A stretch of 55,878 nt of DNA from Ruegeria sp. (GCF_028066395.1 NZ_JALCBM010000024.1:1-55878); one strand, 5' to 3'. Shown: positions 26,694 to 35,630, numbered from the stretch's first letter. Made by a program: numbers and translations. The notes: generated by a model not told the origin, from the letters alone.

Positions 26694-27748
26694 AACTGAC
26701 CGAAAGACTGGGCCTTGCCGCCCTGCACAAACTGGACCCCGAAACCGCCCATGGGTTGTCGATAAAGGCGCTGAAGGCGGGGCTTGCGCCTGCGCCGGGG
26801 CCGGTGACCTCGGCTCGGTTGAAAACCCGGGTTGCCGGGCTGGACCTGCCCAACCCGGTGGGGCTGGCCGCAGGGTTTGACAAGAACGGCGAGGTTCTCG
26901 GCCCCCTGTCCCGCGCGGGCTTCGGGATCATTGAGGTCGGCGCAGTGACACCGCGCCCGCAGCCGGGCAACCCCAAGCCGCGCCTGTTTCGCCTGACCGA
27001 GGACCGCGCCGCCATCAACCGCTTTGGCTTCAACAATGAAGGGATGGAGGTCATGGCGGCGCGTCTGGCCAACCGCCCCAAGGATGCGGTGATCGGGCTG
27101 AATCTGGGCGCCAACAAGGACAGCAACGACCGGCCCGGCGATTTCGCCAAGGTGCTGGCCCATTGCGCCGCGCATCTGGATTTCGCCACGGTCAATGTGT
27201 CCTCGCCCAATACCGAGAAACTGCGCGATCTGCAGGGCAAGGCCGCGCTGGGGGCTCTGCTGGCCGGTGTGATCGAAACGCGCGACGCGCTGCCGCGTCC
27301 GCTGCCGGTGTTCCTGAAAATCGCACCCGATCTGACCGAGACCGAGTTGCAGGACATCGCCGAGGTTGCCGTGGAAACCGGCGTGGACGCAGTGATTGCC
27401 ACCAACACCACCCTGTCGCGGGACGGGCTGCAAAGCTCGCATCGGGATCAGGCGGGCGGGTTGTCCGGCGCGCCTTTGTTTGAAAAATCCACCCGCGTGC
27501 TGGCACAGTTGAGCCAGTTGCTAGACGGTAAGGTGCCTTTGATTGGTGTCGGCGGCATCAGCACCGCCGAACAGGCCTATGCGAAGATTTGCGCCGGAGC
27601 TTCTGCGGTGCAGTTCTATACCGCGATGGTTTATGGTGGCCTGTCGCTGGCCGCCGAGATCGCGCAGGGTCTGGATGGTCTGCTGGCACGGGACGGGTTT
27701 GAGACCGTAACGCAGGCCGTGGGCAGCAAACGAGAGGACTGGCTATGA
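26690..27748 (+). CDS. pyrD: Dihydroorotate dehydrogenase (quinone), class 2
   Basis: 352 residues, normal for the membrane-associated, quinone-linked class. It oxidises dihydroorotate to orotate in de novo pyrimidine synthesis. Visible signatures: [47 protein letters not shown], the active loop [15 protein letters not shown] with a catalytic Ser typical of class 2, and the FMN-phosphate region [17 protein letters not shown]. The N-terminal helix that docks the enzyme to the membrane is present. Overlaps its neighbours by ATGA on both sides. Confidence 0.96.
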   Translation: MKLTERLGLAALHKLDPETAHGLSIKALKAGLAPAPGPVTSARLKTRVAGLDLPNPVGLAAGFDKNGEVLGPLSRAGFGIIEVGAVTPRPQPGNPKPRLFRLTEDRAAINRFGFNNEGMEVMAARLANRPKDAVIGLNLGANKDSNDRPGDFAKVLAHCAAHLDFATVNVSSPNTEKLRDLQGKAALGALLAGVIETRDALPRPLPVFLKIAPDLTETELQDIAEVAVETGVDAVIATNTTLSRDGLQSSHRDQAGGLSGAPLFEKSTRVLAQLSQLLDGKVPLIGVGGISTAEQAYAKICAGASAVQFYTAMVYGGLSLAAEIAQGLDGLLARDGFETVTQAVGSKREDWL

Positions 27749-28086
27749 TCGAATACTGGCACAACCCCCGCTGTTCCAAATCCCGCGCAGGTCTGGCCTT
27801 GCTGGAGGAAAACGGGGCCGAGGTTCAAGTGCGCAAATATCTGGACGATGCGCCCTCGGCGGACGAATTGCGCGCGGCGCTGGCGCTGTTGGGCGGATCG
27901 GCGATCGACATGATGCGTACCGGTGAAAAGCAGTTCAAAGAGCTTGGGCTGACCGAGACCTCGCCCGAGGATGCATTGATCAAGGCCATGGCGGAACATC
28001 CGATCCTGATCGAGCGCCCGCTGGCCATCGCAGGCGACAAGACCGCCATCGGACGCCCGCCCGAGAAGCTGCTGAACCTCCTCTAG
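27745..28086 (+). CDS. arsC: ArsC/Spx family protein, probable glutaredoxin-type arsenate reductase
   Basis: 113 residues. The N-terminus [16 protein letters not shown] carries the thioredoxin-fold active Cys10 in the HNPRCSKSR motif of glutaredoxin-dependent ArsC. The C-terminus has the [21 protein letters not shown] segment that holds the substrate Arg. No arsB, acr3 or arsR is nearby, so it may act as a general ArsC/YfgD-like reductase and not in an arsenic operon. Its TAG stop lies within a CTAG that also holds the stop of the convergent MATE gene. Confidence 0.82.
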   Translation: MIEYWHNPRCSKSRAGLALLEENGAEVQVRKYLDDAPSADELRAALALLGGSAIDMMRTGEKQFKELGLTETSPEDALIKAMAEHPILIERPLAIAGDKTAIGRPPEKLLNLL

Positions 28087-29399
28087 GCCACCTGCGCCTC
28101 AAGCCTTGGATAGCGCCAGCCCATGGTCAGGGCGCGAGCGATGTTCAAGACCATCAGCGCCGCCCAGAGACCGTGATTGCCGAAGGCCGGAACCAGCAGG
28201 AACAGCGCCACCACATAGATCGCGACCGACTGGATCATCGCGTTGCGCATGGCGCGTGTCCAGGTGGCACCGATGTAGATACCGTCGAACATCCAGCTGG
28301 CCACCCCGATGACGGGTGCGAGCGCCGCCCAGAACAGGAAGTCGCGCGCCGCCGCACGGACCTCGGGCGAGGTTGTCATCACGTCGATCAGCGCGGGTCC
28401 GGCCAAGAAAAAAACCAACCCCAACACCAGCGCGCCGCCGACGCCCCATTGCATGGTGATCACCGAAGCACGCCGCACGCGCTCCCGGTTGCCTGCGCCG
28501 ACAGCGCCGCCCACCAGCGCCTCGGCGGAAAAGGCGATGCCGTCCAAGGCCGAGGCGGTGATTTCCAGAAACTGCACCAGCACCTGATTGGCCGCCAGAT
28601 TCACGTCCCCTAGGTCCGAGCCCACGAACAGGAAGGTGGTGAACGCCCCGGTCAGCAGAACGGACCGCACCATGATATCGCCATTGACCTGCATCATACG
28701 GCGCAGACGGGCTCCGTCAAAGATGCGCGGCCAATCGCGCCACTGGTTCCCGGTAAACGCCGCGCGGCACAGCCAGAGGCCCAGCGCCAGACCGGACCAT
28801 TCGGCGATCAAGGTGGCGATGGCGACCCCTTCGACGCCCCAGCCCAACCCCAGCACAAACCACAGATCCAGCAGGATATTCAGCCCGTTCATCCAGATTT
28901 GCAGAAGGAATATGCCACGTGTCCGCTCGATGGCGATCAGCCAGCCGGTTATGGCATAAAGCGCGATCGTCGCGGGGGCGCCCCAGATGCGTATCTGTAA
29001 ATAGTCCCGCGTCAGCGCCTCGACCTCGGGGCTGGCGGGGGACAGGGCGAAGGCACCCCAGAACAGGCCGACCTGCGCGATGATGAAGATCAGCCCGGCA
29101 GTGCCGCCCAGCAGCAGGCCGCGCATCAGCAGCGCCCCGGTCTCGGCCGTATCTCCGGCCCCGCGCGCCTGCGCCACGAGGCCGGTTGTGCCCATGCGCA
29201 GGAAGCCGAAAATCCAGTAAATAGCGGTCAAGATCACCGCGCCCATGCCGACCGCCCCGATCGGGGCCGCCTGCCCCATCTGACCGACAACACCGGTATC
29301 GACCAGACCCAGAATGGGCACGGTCGCGTTGGACAGCACAATCGGCAGCGCGATTTTCAGCACGCGCCGGTGGGTGATGGGCGCGGCCTCGGGCGGCAT
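28083..29399 (-). CDS. MATE family efflux transporter
   Basis: 438 residues with about 12 helices, standard for MATE (DinF-type) cation-coupled drug exporters. Typical segments: RRVLKIALPIVLSNATVPILGLVDTGVVG near the start, then FLRMGTTGLVAQARGAGD, with the repeat half resuming near VNLAANQVLVQFLEITASALDG. The frame extends upstream to 29483, but ATG 29399 begins the conserved N-terminus and lies 2 bp behind the thioesterase gene. The substrate is unknown. It is the last gene of a three-gene minus-strand unit. Confidence 0.9.
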   Translation of the reverse strand: MPPEAAPITHRRVLKIALPIVLSNATVPILGLVDTGVVGQMGQAAPIGAVGMGAVILTAIYWIFGFLRMGTTGLVAQARGAGDTAETGALLMRGLLLGGTAGLIFIIAQVGLFWGAFALSPASPEVEALTRDYLQIRIWGAPATIALYAITGWLIAIERTRGIFLLQIWMNGLNILLDLWFVLGLGWGVEGVAIATLIAEWSGLALGLWLCRAAFTGNQWRDWPRIFDGARLRRMMQVNGDIMVRSVLLTGAFTTFLFVGSDLGDVNLAANQVLVQFLEITASALDGIAFSAEALVGGAVGAGNRERVRRASVITMQWGVGGALVLGLVFFLAGPALIDVMTTSPEVRAAARDFLFWAALAPVIGVASWMFDGIYIGATWTRAMRNAMIQSVAIYVVALFLLVPAFGNHGLWAALMVLNIARALTMGWRYPRLEAQVA

Positions 29400-29401
29400 G
29401 A

Positions 29402-29920
29402 TCAGCTCTGGCCTGCGCGCGCCTGCGGCATCAGGAAATGCCCGGTGCCCTGCGCGAACAGCCGGGCGTGATTGTCCTGCCACGCCTCAACCCGGACCGA
29501 GGCGTAGCGCCGCCCGGCGCGGTTGATGAACGCCCGCGCATAGGCGTCACGCGGCAGGCCCGAGCGCAGATAGTCGACGGTAAAGTCGATGGTCTTGGGA
29601 AAGCGGATGTTTTCGTCGGTCAGGATATCCTCGGCCCCGATCTCTCCGCTTTCGATGCGGGGGAACAGGTGTTCCCAACTCAGGGTGATCACAGCGGTAA
29701 CCTCTAAGAAGGCCGCCGTGACGCCGCCATGAAGGGCGGGCAGGAACGGGTTGCCGATCAGCTTTTCGTCAAAATTCAGCACGCCGGTCAGTTCATCGCC
29801 GCGGCGGTCGAAATGGATGTTCAGGAACCGGATATAGGGCACCCCTTCGACCAGAGCCGTCAGGGCCGCATCGCGGCGTTGCTTGACCACCTGCATGGGT
29901 TCAGGACGAGGACGTGCCAT
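29402..29920 (-). CDS. PaaI-family hotdog-fold thioesterase
   Basis: 172 residues. The hotdog signature is the LIGNPFLPALHGGVTAAFLEVTAV segment, with a central HGG loop and an acidic residue on the following helix, then TIDFTVDYLRSGLPRDAYARAF. Enzymes of this type hydrolyse acyl-CoA thioesters; the acyl group is not predictable. It follows a second thioesterase gene with no gap (ATG 29918-29920 adjoins the stop at 29921), and the two probably arose by duplication or act as partners. Confidence 0.85.
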   Translation of the reverse strand: MARPRPEPMQVVKQRRDAALTALVEGVPYIRFLNIHFDRRGDELTGVLNFDEKLIGNPFLPALHGGVTAAFLEVTAVITLSWEHLFPRIESGEIGAEDILTDENIRFPKTIDFTVDYLRSGLPRDAYARAFINRAGRRYASVRVEAWQDNHARLFAQGTGHFLMPQARAGQS

Positions 29921-30340
29921 CTATGCGCCCTCCACCGTAAACGCACCGGATGCGGTGGCGACGGGGCGATCCGTGTCCTCATCCGTGGCAGTAGCCCGCA
30001 CAAAAGCCACGTTGCGGGTGATGTGATAGCAGGTGGCGCGAGTGTGGATGCTCTGACCCGGGGTCGCCGCGCGCATATAGTCGATGCGCAGGTCGATGGT
30101 CGCGGTGCCGCCGGGTGCCGAAGGGTGGCTCATGACCGCAGCACCGCAACAGGTGTCCAGCATGGCCGAAACCGCGCCGCCATGGATCACCCCGGTTCTG
30201 GGATCACCAATCAGTTGCTCATTGTAGGGCATCGAAATCTCGGCCTCGCCCTCGCCGATATGGGTCAGCTCCAGCCCCAGCGCCTTGGCGTGTGGAATGG
30301 CCTCGATGAACTGGCGGGCTAAAACTGTCTTGTCGACCAT
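29921..30340 (-). CDS. PaaI-family hotdog-fold thioesterase
   Basis: 139 residues, the usual length for PaaI/YigI-like thioesterases. Signatures: MPYNEQLIGDPRTGVIHGGAVSAMLDTCCGAA with the HGG loop, then ATIDLRIDYMRAATPGQSIHT. Released acids or CoA balance are the likely output. The frame is open upstream to 30520, but ATG 30338-30340 begins the conserved domain and has a GGACAGGACC purine-rich stretch before it. It is the first gene of the minus-strand unit and is divergent from the first merR gene. Confidence 0.86.
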   Translation of the reverse strand: MVDKTVLARQFIEAIPHAKALGLELTHIGEGEAEISMPYNEQLIGDPRTGVIHGGAVSAMLDTCCGAAVMSHPSAPGGTATIDLRIDYMRAATPGQSIHTRATCYHITRNVAFVRATATDEDTDRPVATASGAFTVEGA

Positions 30341-30409
30341 TGGGTTGGGTCCTGTCCTTGTGCCTGCCCCTATATGCGCCCGCGCCCGGGCAAAGGGCAA
30401 GCCCGCCTG

Positions 30410-30438
30410 TTGCGCTTGACCCCACGACGCCCTAGGTT
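30410..30438 (+). promoter_or_regulatory. Possible sigma-70 promoter of the first merR gene
   Basis: TTGCGC (30410-30415) and TAGGTT (30433-30438) are 17 nt apart, in the position expected for a promoter just ahead of AAGGAG (30446-30451) and the ATG at 30459. The leader would be very short. Read by eye only. Confidence 0.3.
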
Positions 30439-30458
30439 GCAGCCCAAGGAGATCAGGA

Positions 30459-30827
30459 ATGTCCGGCAACCGTTTGTCATTCAAAGAGATGTGCGCCGAG
30501 TTCGACGTGACCCCGCGCACGCTGCGGTATTACGAGTATATCGAACTGCTGCAACCCGACCGCGAAGGTCGGTCCCGGTTTTATGGCCCGCGCGAGGTTG
30601 CCCGGATGAAACTGATCCTGCGGGGCCGCAAGTTCGGCTTTGCGCTGGAAGAAATCCGCCAATGGCTGCTGATTTACGAAGATCAGGGCGATCAGGCGCA
30701 AATGGCCGCGTTCATCGAAATGGCCGACCGCCAGATGGAGGAACTGCGCCAGCAACGCCAGCAGTTGGACGAGGCGATGGACGCCCTGCAACAGCTGCGT
30801 GACCAGACGGTTGGTTTGCTGAAATAG
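30459..30827 (+). CDS. MerR family transcriptional regulator (first of two paralogs)
   Basis: 122 residues. The N-terminal winged helix-turn-helix reads [47 protein letters not shown] dimerising coiled-coil follows, rich in Gln and Glu (MEELRQQRQQLDEAMDALQQL). There is no Cys pair for metal binding, so an organic or acyl-CoA effector is more likely. It shares the [13 protein letters not shown] core and the LILRGRKFGFALEEIRQ segment with the MerR at 31009. AAGGAG lies 7 nt before the ATG. Position ahead of the beta-oxidation genes suggests it regulates acyl-CoA metabolism. Confidence 0.88.
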   Translation: MSGNRLSFKEMCAEFDVTPRTLRYYEYIELLQPDREGRSRFYGPREVARMKLILRGRKFGFALEEIRQWLLIYEDQGDQAQMAAFIEMADRQMEELRQQRQQLDEAMDALQQLRDQTVGLLK

Positions 30828-30875
30828 ACCCTCCCCACCCTTGACGCAGGGTAAGAAAATTGCGCCCCGCGTGAT

Positions 30876-30937
30876 TTACGTGTTCGGATGTTACGTCAAC
30901 TTAATTGTGACGCAGCGTCCGCATTACGTAAACGTCA
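30876..30937. promoter_or_regulatory. Cluster of TTACGT half-sites, probable MerR operator(s)
   Basis: TTACGT occurs at 30876-30881, 30891-30896 and 30924-30929. The last is part of a near-perfect dyad, TTACGTAAACGTCA (30924-30937), and CGTCA (30894-30898) is matched by TGACG (30908-30912). Dyads of this TTACGT type are what LiuR-like MerR regulators of acyl-CoA catabolism use in other proteobacteria. They sit directly upstream of the second merR gene, which heads the acyl-CoA dehydrogenase unit, so autoregulation is likely. Confidence 0.55.
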
Positions 30938-31008
30938 TTCATGTGTTGTAAAACGTCCATCGACTGCGCAACTCAACCCGAACGACGCCAGTGATGAGAG
31001 TTTGAAAC

Positions 31009-31410
31009 ATGACCGAAGACCTGATGACCATCCGCGATATGTGCGAGACATATGACGTCACGCCGCGCACCTTGCGGTTCTACGAGGCCAAGGAGCTTTT
31101 GTTCCCGATCCGCGAAGGCCAGAAGCGTCTGTTCACCAAACGCGACCGCGCGCGCCTGAAGCTGATCCTGCGCGGCAAGCGCTTTGGCTTCAGCCTTGAG
31201 GAAATCCGCCAGCTTCTGGACCTTTACCATGTGGGCGACCAGCAGGTGACCCAGATGACCCGCACCTATGAGATTGCGTGCGAACGTCTGGCCGACATGG
31301 AATCACGCCGCGAAGAGCTGACCCAGGCCATCGACGATCTGAAAGAGCAGTTGCGCTGGGGCGAAAAGGTCATCGCCTCGATGAAACAGGAAAAGAAAGC
31401 GGCTGAATAA
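31009..31410 (+). CDS. MerR family transcriptional regulator (second paralog, upstream of the beta-oxidation genes)
   Basis: 133 residues. Winged helix-turn-helix at the N-terminus ([46 protein letters not shown]), then [20 protein letters not shown] and a charged coiled-coil end. It is clearly a paralog of the MerR at 30459. The acyl-CoA dehydrogenase gene starts 38 bp after its stop on the same strand. TTACGT dyads lie 70-130 bp upstream. By analogy with LiuR-type regulators it probably represses or activates this acyl-CoA oxidation operon; the effector is not known. Confidence 0.9.
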   Translation: MTEDLMTIRDMCETYDVTPRTLRFYEAKELLFPIREGQKRLFTKRDRARLKLILRGKRFGFSLEEIRQLLDLYHVGDQQVTQMTRTYEIACERLADMESRREELTQAIDDLKEQLRWGEKVIASMKQEKKAAE

Positions 31411-31448
31411 GCCCTGCCACCCGGACATCTGAATTAAGGGAGCTTCAC

Positions 31449-33230
31449 ATGCCCGTCTACAACGCGCCGACCAAAGACACACAGTTCATTCTGCACGACG
31501 TCCTGAACATCTCGACCTGGGATGTTCCGGGATATAGCGAACTTGAGCCCGAATTTACCGGCGCGGTTCTGGATGAGGCAGGCAAGGTTGCCACCAATGT
31601 CCTGCACCCGCTGAACGTGGTGGGTGATACCGAAGGCTGCCGTCTGGAAAACGGTGTGGTCTATACCCCCACCGGCTTCAAGGACGCGTTCGAGCAGATG
31701 AAAGAAGGCGGCTGGACCGGCCTCGACATGCCCGAGGAATATGGCGGCCAGAACATGCCCTATGTGCTGGGCACCGCGGTGGGTGAGATGTTTTCCGCGG
31801 CAAATCAGGCCTTTGTGATGTATCAGGGCCTGACCCACGGCGCGGCCTCGGCCATTCTGGCGCATGGGACCGACGCGCAGAAGAACACGTACCTGCCCAA
31901 CATGGTCAGCTGCGAATGGACCGGCACCATGAACCTGACCGAGCCCCATTGCGGCACCGATCTGGGCCTGATGCGCACCAAAGCAGAACCGCAGGGTGAT
32001 GGCAGCTACAAGATCTCGGGCCAGAAGATTTTCATCTCGTCCGGCGATCACGACATGGCCGACAACATCATCCATCTGGTGCTGGCCAAAATCCCCGGCG
32101 GCCCTGAAGGCATCAAGGGCGTGTCACTGTTCATCGTGCCCAAGTTTATCGTCAACGAGGACGGCTCGCTGGGTGAGCGCAACGGCGTGTCGGTCGGCAA
32201 GATCGAAGAGAAGATGGGCATCCACGGCAACTCGACCTGCGTCATGAACTATGACGAGGCCACCGGCTGGCTGCTGGGTGAAGAACACAAAGGCATGCGC
32301 GCCATGTTCACCATGATGAACGAAGCGCGTTTGGGTGTGGGGATGCAGGGCCTGGCACAGGCCGAGGCCGCGTTCCAGAACGCTCTGGAATACGCCAAGG
32401 ACCGCCTGCAGGGCCGCGACGTGACCGGTGTGAAAAACCCGGACGGACCCGCCGATCCGCTGATCGTGCATCCGGATATTCGCCGGAACCTGATGGATCA
32501 GAAAAGCTTCACCGAGGGCGCACGGGCCTTCATCCTGTGGGGCGCGACCATGATCGACAAGGCGCATCGCGCGGGTGATAATGACGCGGATGGTCTGATC
32601 TCGCTGTTGACCCCGGTCATCAAGGGCTTCCTGACCGATCAGGGCTATGACATGACCGTTCAGGCGCAGCAGGTCTATGGCGGCCACGGCTACATCGAGG
32701 AATGGGGCATGTCGCAATACACCCGCGACGCCCGTATCGCGATGATCTACGAAGGCGCCAACGGCGTTCAGGCGTTGGACCTTGTGGGCCGTAAACTGGC
32801 GCAGGATGGCGGCAAACACGTCATGGCCTTCTTCGAGATGGTTAAATCCTTCTGTAAGGAAAACGGCGGTAAGGATGAAGCCTATGACAAGGCCTTCATT
32901 GAACCGCTGAAAGCAGCGTCCAAGGATCTGCAGGCCGCAGGCATGTATTTCATGCAGGAAGGCATGAAAAATCCCAACAACGCGCTGTCCGGCTCTTATG
33001 ACTTCATGCACATGTTCGGCCATGTCTGCCTGGGCCTGATGTGGGCGCAGATGGCCAAAGCCGCGCAAGAGGCGCTGGACGGAGGGGCCTCGGACAAGGA
33101 CTTCTACGAGACCAAGATCAATACCGGCCGTTTCTACATGGCCCGCCGCCTGCCCGCCACCGGCATGCATCTGGCGCGCATCCAAACCGGCGCGGACACG
33201 GTGATGGCACTGGATGCAGCGAATTTCTAA
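31449..33230 (+). CDS. Acyl-CoA dehydrogenase (long, about 590-residue class)
   Basis: 593 residues, in the larger ACAD class with an extra C-terminal helical domain. Signatures: [41 protein letters not shown], and [17 protein letters not shown], where Glu435 is the likely catalytic base. Such enzymes introduce the alpha,beta double bond into acyl-CoA with FAD and pass electrons to ETF. This class also contains DmdC (methylmercaptopropionyl-CoA dehydrogenase) of roseobacters, but the thiolase and FadJ-type neighbours favour general fatty acyl-CoA oxidation. GGGAG about 9 nt upstream of ATG 31449 supports the start. Confidence 0.9.
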   Translation: MPVYNAPTKDTQFILHDVLNISTWDVPGYSELEPEFTGAVLDEAGKVATNVLHPLNVVGDTEGCRLENGVVYTPTGFKDAFEQMKEGGWTGLDMPEEYGGQNMPYVLGTAVGEMFSAANQAFVMYQGLTHGAASAILAHGTDAQKNTYLPNMVSCEWTGTMNLTEPHCGTDLGLMRTKAEPQGDGSYKISGQKIFISSGDHDMADNIIHLVLAKIPGGPEGIKGVSLFIVPKFIVNEDGSLGERNGVSVGKIEEKMGIHGNSTCVMNYDEATGWLLGEEHKGMRAMFTMMNEARLGVGMQGLAQAEAAFQNALEYAKDRLQGRDVTGVKNPDGPADPLIVHPDIRRNLMDQKSFTEGARAFILWGATMIDKAHRAGDNDADGLISLLTPVIKGFLTDQGYDMTVQAQQVYGGHGYIEEWGMSQYTRDARIAMIYEGANGVQALDLVGRKLAQDGGKHVMAFFEMVKSFCKENGGKDEAYDKAFIEPLKAASKDLQAAGMYFMQEGMKNPNNALSGSYDFMHMFGHVCLGLMWAQMAKAAQEALDGGASDKDFYETKINTGRFYMARRLPATGMHLARIQTGADTVMALDAANF

Positions 33231-33280
33231 ACTCACTTTGGGTTCGGGCAACTCTGCCCGGCCCCTTGAAAGGACATCGC

Positions 33281-33493
33281 ATGCCAAAACGCTTTCGCCT
33301 GACCCGCCGCTTCCCGGTCGCCATGACCGAAGACGGCTACCGCAAACTGCGCGGTTTCGCCCGCGAGGCTGGTTTGGACGAAGGCGAAGCGCTTTCCTTT
33401 CTGTTCGAAAACTTCAACAGCGTGATCAATGAGGAGAACCTGATCCATCGCCTGCGCATCTTCAATTCTGAGCTTGAGGCGCGCAAGCGGTGA
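33281..33493 (+). CDS. Small basic protein of unknown function in the beta-oxidation locus
   Basis: 70 residues, MPKRFRLTRRFPVAM at the start, then two predicted helices around EDGYRKLRGFAREAGLDEGEALSFLFENF and a basic end. I do not recognise a named family; the size and basic, helix-rich composition would fit a small nucleic-acid-binding or adaptor protein. A good ribosome site (GAAAGGA, 6 nt before ATG 33281) and an in-operon position 50 bp behind the dehydrogenase make it a credible gene. Confidence 0.65.
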   Translation: MPKRFRLTRRFPVAMTEDGYRKLRGFAREAGLDEGEALSFLFENFNSVINEENLIHRLRIFNSELEARKR

Positions 33494-33535
33494 GGGTTGA
33501 GCAGAACTCGGCAGCCAGCGCGGGCGTCGCGGTTG

Positions 33536-33573
33536 GATGCCTCCGGCGGGAGTATTTTTGAAAAGATGAAGAC
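33536..33573. repeat. Probable dispersed intergenic repeat with terminator-like hairpin
   Basis: The stretch GCCTCCGGCGGGAGTATT followed by TTTGAAAAGATGAAGAC contains a short CTCC/GGAG stem and a T-run. It resembles an intergenic element I recall from many Rhodobacteraceae genomes, often found just after genes. There is only one copy in this window, so the repeat status rests on memory of related genomes. It lies in the 275-bp gap after the 70-residue gene, where nothing else but the GST promoter region is expected. Confidence 0.4.
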
Positions 33574-33768
33574 GAGATGCGCCCCTGCCATCGGGCAATT
33601 GCCGTCAGGACAGGAGCGACTTCACCTTTTACGGTCATCAGCTCTCCAGCCTGTACCGCAAAGCCATCAAAACAGAAGAAAGTTAATTGAAGGTTACGAC
33701 ATCAACTTCATCTTTTCACAAATACTCAATTCCGACCTAACCACGCACACCACGGGAGGGGTGATCGC

Positions 33769-34407
33769 ATGACCATCAAGCTGCACTGTTTCGGAGAGAG
33801 CGGAAACTCCTACAAAGCCGCGCTGGCGCTGGAGATGTCCGGGCTGGAGTGGGAACCGGTCTTTGTCGATTTCTTCAAGGGCGTCACCCGCACCCCGAAA
33901 TACCGCGCCACGGTCAACGAACTGGGTGAGGCGCCGGTTCTGGTCGATGGCGATTTTCGCACCAGCCAGTCCGGGGCCATTCAGGCCTATGTAACCGAGA
34001 AATCCGGCAAGTTCGGCGGCAAGGACCGCGACGAAAATTACGAGATTTTCCGCTGGGTGCTGTGGGACAACCACAAGCTCAGTTCAACGGCTGGCATGAC
34101 GCGGTTTCTGATGAACTTCTTGCCCGAAGAACACCGCAACCCGGATGTGATCGCCTTTAATCAGGGCCGCCTGAAGGCCGCCTATGACATCCTGAACACT
34201 CATCTGGACGGTCGCGACTGGATCGTGGGTAACGGCGTGACCAATGCCGATCTCAGCTGCTGCGGCTACCTTTATTACCCCGAACCATTCGGCTTTGATC
34301 GTGCCGACTGGCCCCATATTGACGCCTGGCTGACGCGCCTCAGCGAACAGCCCGGCTGGAAACACCCCTATGACCTGATGCCCGGCAACCCGTCGGATCG
34401 AGCTTGA
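33769..34407 (+). CDS. Glutathione S-transferase family protein
   Basis: 212 residues. The N-terminal thioredoxin-like domain has KLHCFGESGNSYKAALALEM, the cis-Pro region GEAPVLVDGDF and the glutathione-binding TSQSGAIQAYV. The C-terminal all-helical domain includes DGRDWIVGNGVTNADLSCCGYLYY, the N-capping box. Substrate unknown; detoxification of oxidised lipids or acyl derivatives would suit the locus but is not shown. GGGAGGGG upstream supports ATG 33769, and the thiolase gene begins 11 bp after its stop. Confidence 0.88.
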   Translation: MTIKLHCFGESGNSYKAALALEMSGLEWEPVFVDFFKGVTRTPKYRATVNELGEAPVLVDGDFRTSQSGAIQAYVTEKSGKFGGKDRDENYEIFRWVLWDNHKLSSTAGMTRFLMNFLPEEHRNPDVIAFNQGRLKAAYDILNTHLDGRDWIVGNGVTNADLSCCGYLYYPEPFGFDRADWPHIDAWLTRLSEQPGWKHPYDLMPGNPSDRA

Positions 34408-34418
34408 GGAGAAGACCC

Positions 34419-35630
34419 ATGACCGAAGCCTATATCTATGACGCCCTGCGCACCCCGCGCGGCAAGGGTCGCAAGGATGGCAGCCTGCACGAGGTGACCT
34501 CGGTGCGCCTGTCCGCGCTGACCCTGAACGCGATGAAAGAGCGGAACAATCTGGAAGGCCACGCCGTCGAGGATGTGATCTGGGGCAACGTCACGCAGGT
34601 GATGGAACAGGGCGGCTGTCTGGCGCGCTCGGCGGTTCTGGCATCCGATCTGGACCAGTCGATCCCCGGCTTGGCGATCAACCGGTTCTGCGCCTCGGGC
34701 ATGGAGGCCGTGAACCTTGCGGCCAATCAGGTCAGGGGCGGCGCAGGTGAGGCGTATATCGCCGGTGGGGTCGAGATGATGGGTCGCGTACCTATGGGCA
34801 GCGACGGCGCGGCGATTGCCGTTGATCCCAGCCTCGCGATGGAGACCTATTTCGTGCCGCAGGGGATCTCGGCAGACATCATTGCCACCGAGTACGGGTT
34901 CAGCCGAGACGACGCCGACGCGCTGGCGGTTGAATCTCAGAAACGGGCCGCCAAGGCGTGGGAAGAGAACCGGTTCGAGAAATCGGTGATCTCGGTCAAG
35001 GATCAGAACGGATTGACCATTCTGGACCGCGACGAATACATGCGCCCGGGCACCGATATGCAGTCGCTTGGCGCGCTGAACCCCTCCTTCCAGATGATGG
35101 GTGAGCAGATGCCCGGTTTCGACAAGGTGGCGATGCTGAAATACCCGCACCTTGAGCGCGTTAATCACATCCACCACGCGGGCAACAGCTCGGGCATCGT
35201 GGACGGTGCGGCGGCTGTGCTGATCGGCAACAAGGAATTCGGTGAGAAGTATGGGCTGAAGCCCCGCGCCCGCATCAAGGCGACCGCCAAGATCGGCACC
35301 GATCCGACCATCATGTTGACCGGTCCGGTTCCGGTGACCGAGAAAATCCTCGCCGACAACGGCATGAAGATCAGCGATCTGGACCTGTTTGAGGTGAACG
35401 AAGCCTTTGCCTCGGTCGTGCTGCGGTTCCAGCAGGCGTTCGACGTCGACCCCGCGCTGGTCAACGTCAACGGCGGTTCCATCGCGATGGGCCACCCGCT
35501 GGGCGCGACCGGAGCGATGATCATCGGTACCCTGCTGGACGAGTTGGAGCGGCAGGACAAGGAAACCGGTCTGGCAACGCTCTGCATTGCATCCGGCATG
35601 GGTGCGGCAACGATTATCGAGCGCGTCTGA
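34419..35630 (+). CDS. Thiolase (acetyl-CoA C-acyltransferase)
   Basis: 403 residues, standard for degradative or biosynthetic thiolases. The nucleophilic Cys91 is in AINRFCASGMEAV, His359 in GGSIAMGHPLGATGA and the acid/base Cys389 in LCIASGMGAATII. It cleaves 3-ketoacyl-CoA with CoA to release acetyl-CoA, completing each beta-oxidation round with the FadJ-type enzyme encoded two genes later. ATG 34419 is favoured by GAGGAG at 34407-34412; an in-frame start at 34404 adds only five residues. The stop shares a base with the cupin start (TGATG). Confidence 0.94.
   Translation: MTEAYIYDALRTPRGKGRKDGSLHEVTSVRLSALTLNAMKERNNLEGHAVEDVIWGNVTQVMEQGGCLARSAVLASDLDQSIPGLAINRFCASGMEAVNLAANQVRGGAGEAYIAGGVEMMGRVPMGSDGAAIAVDPSLAMETYFVPQGISADIIATEYGFSRDDADALAVESQKRAAKAWEENRFEKSVISVKDQNGLTILDRDEYMRPGTDMQSLGALNPSFQMMGEQMPGFDKVAMLKYPHLERVNHIHHAGNSSGIVDGAAAVLIGNKEFGEKYGLKPRARIKATAKIGTDPTIMLTGPVPVTEKILADNGMKISDLDLFEVNEAFASVVLRFQQAFDVDPALVNVNGGSIAMGHPLGATGAMIIGTLLDELERQDKETGLATLCIASGMGAATIIERV

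Noticed and set aside
27745..28086. Arsenic resistance operon
   Set aside because: Only an ArsC-like gene is present; no arsR, arsB, acr3 or arsH nearby, and it is coupled to pyrD.
31449..33230. DmdC (methylmercaptopropionyl-CoA dehydrogenase) as specific name
   Set aside because: Same size class, but the thiolase, fadJ and MerR context fits general fatty acid oxidation; no dmdB or dmdD neighbour is present.
33497..33772. 91-codon frame between the small protein and the GST
   Set aside because: Its sequence is a translation of the intergenic repeat at 33536-33573 and the GST leader; no domain and no good start.
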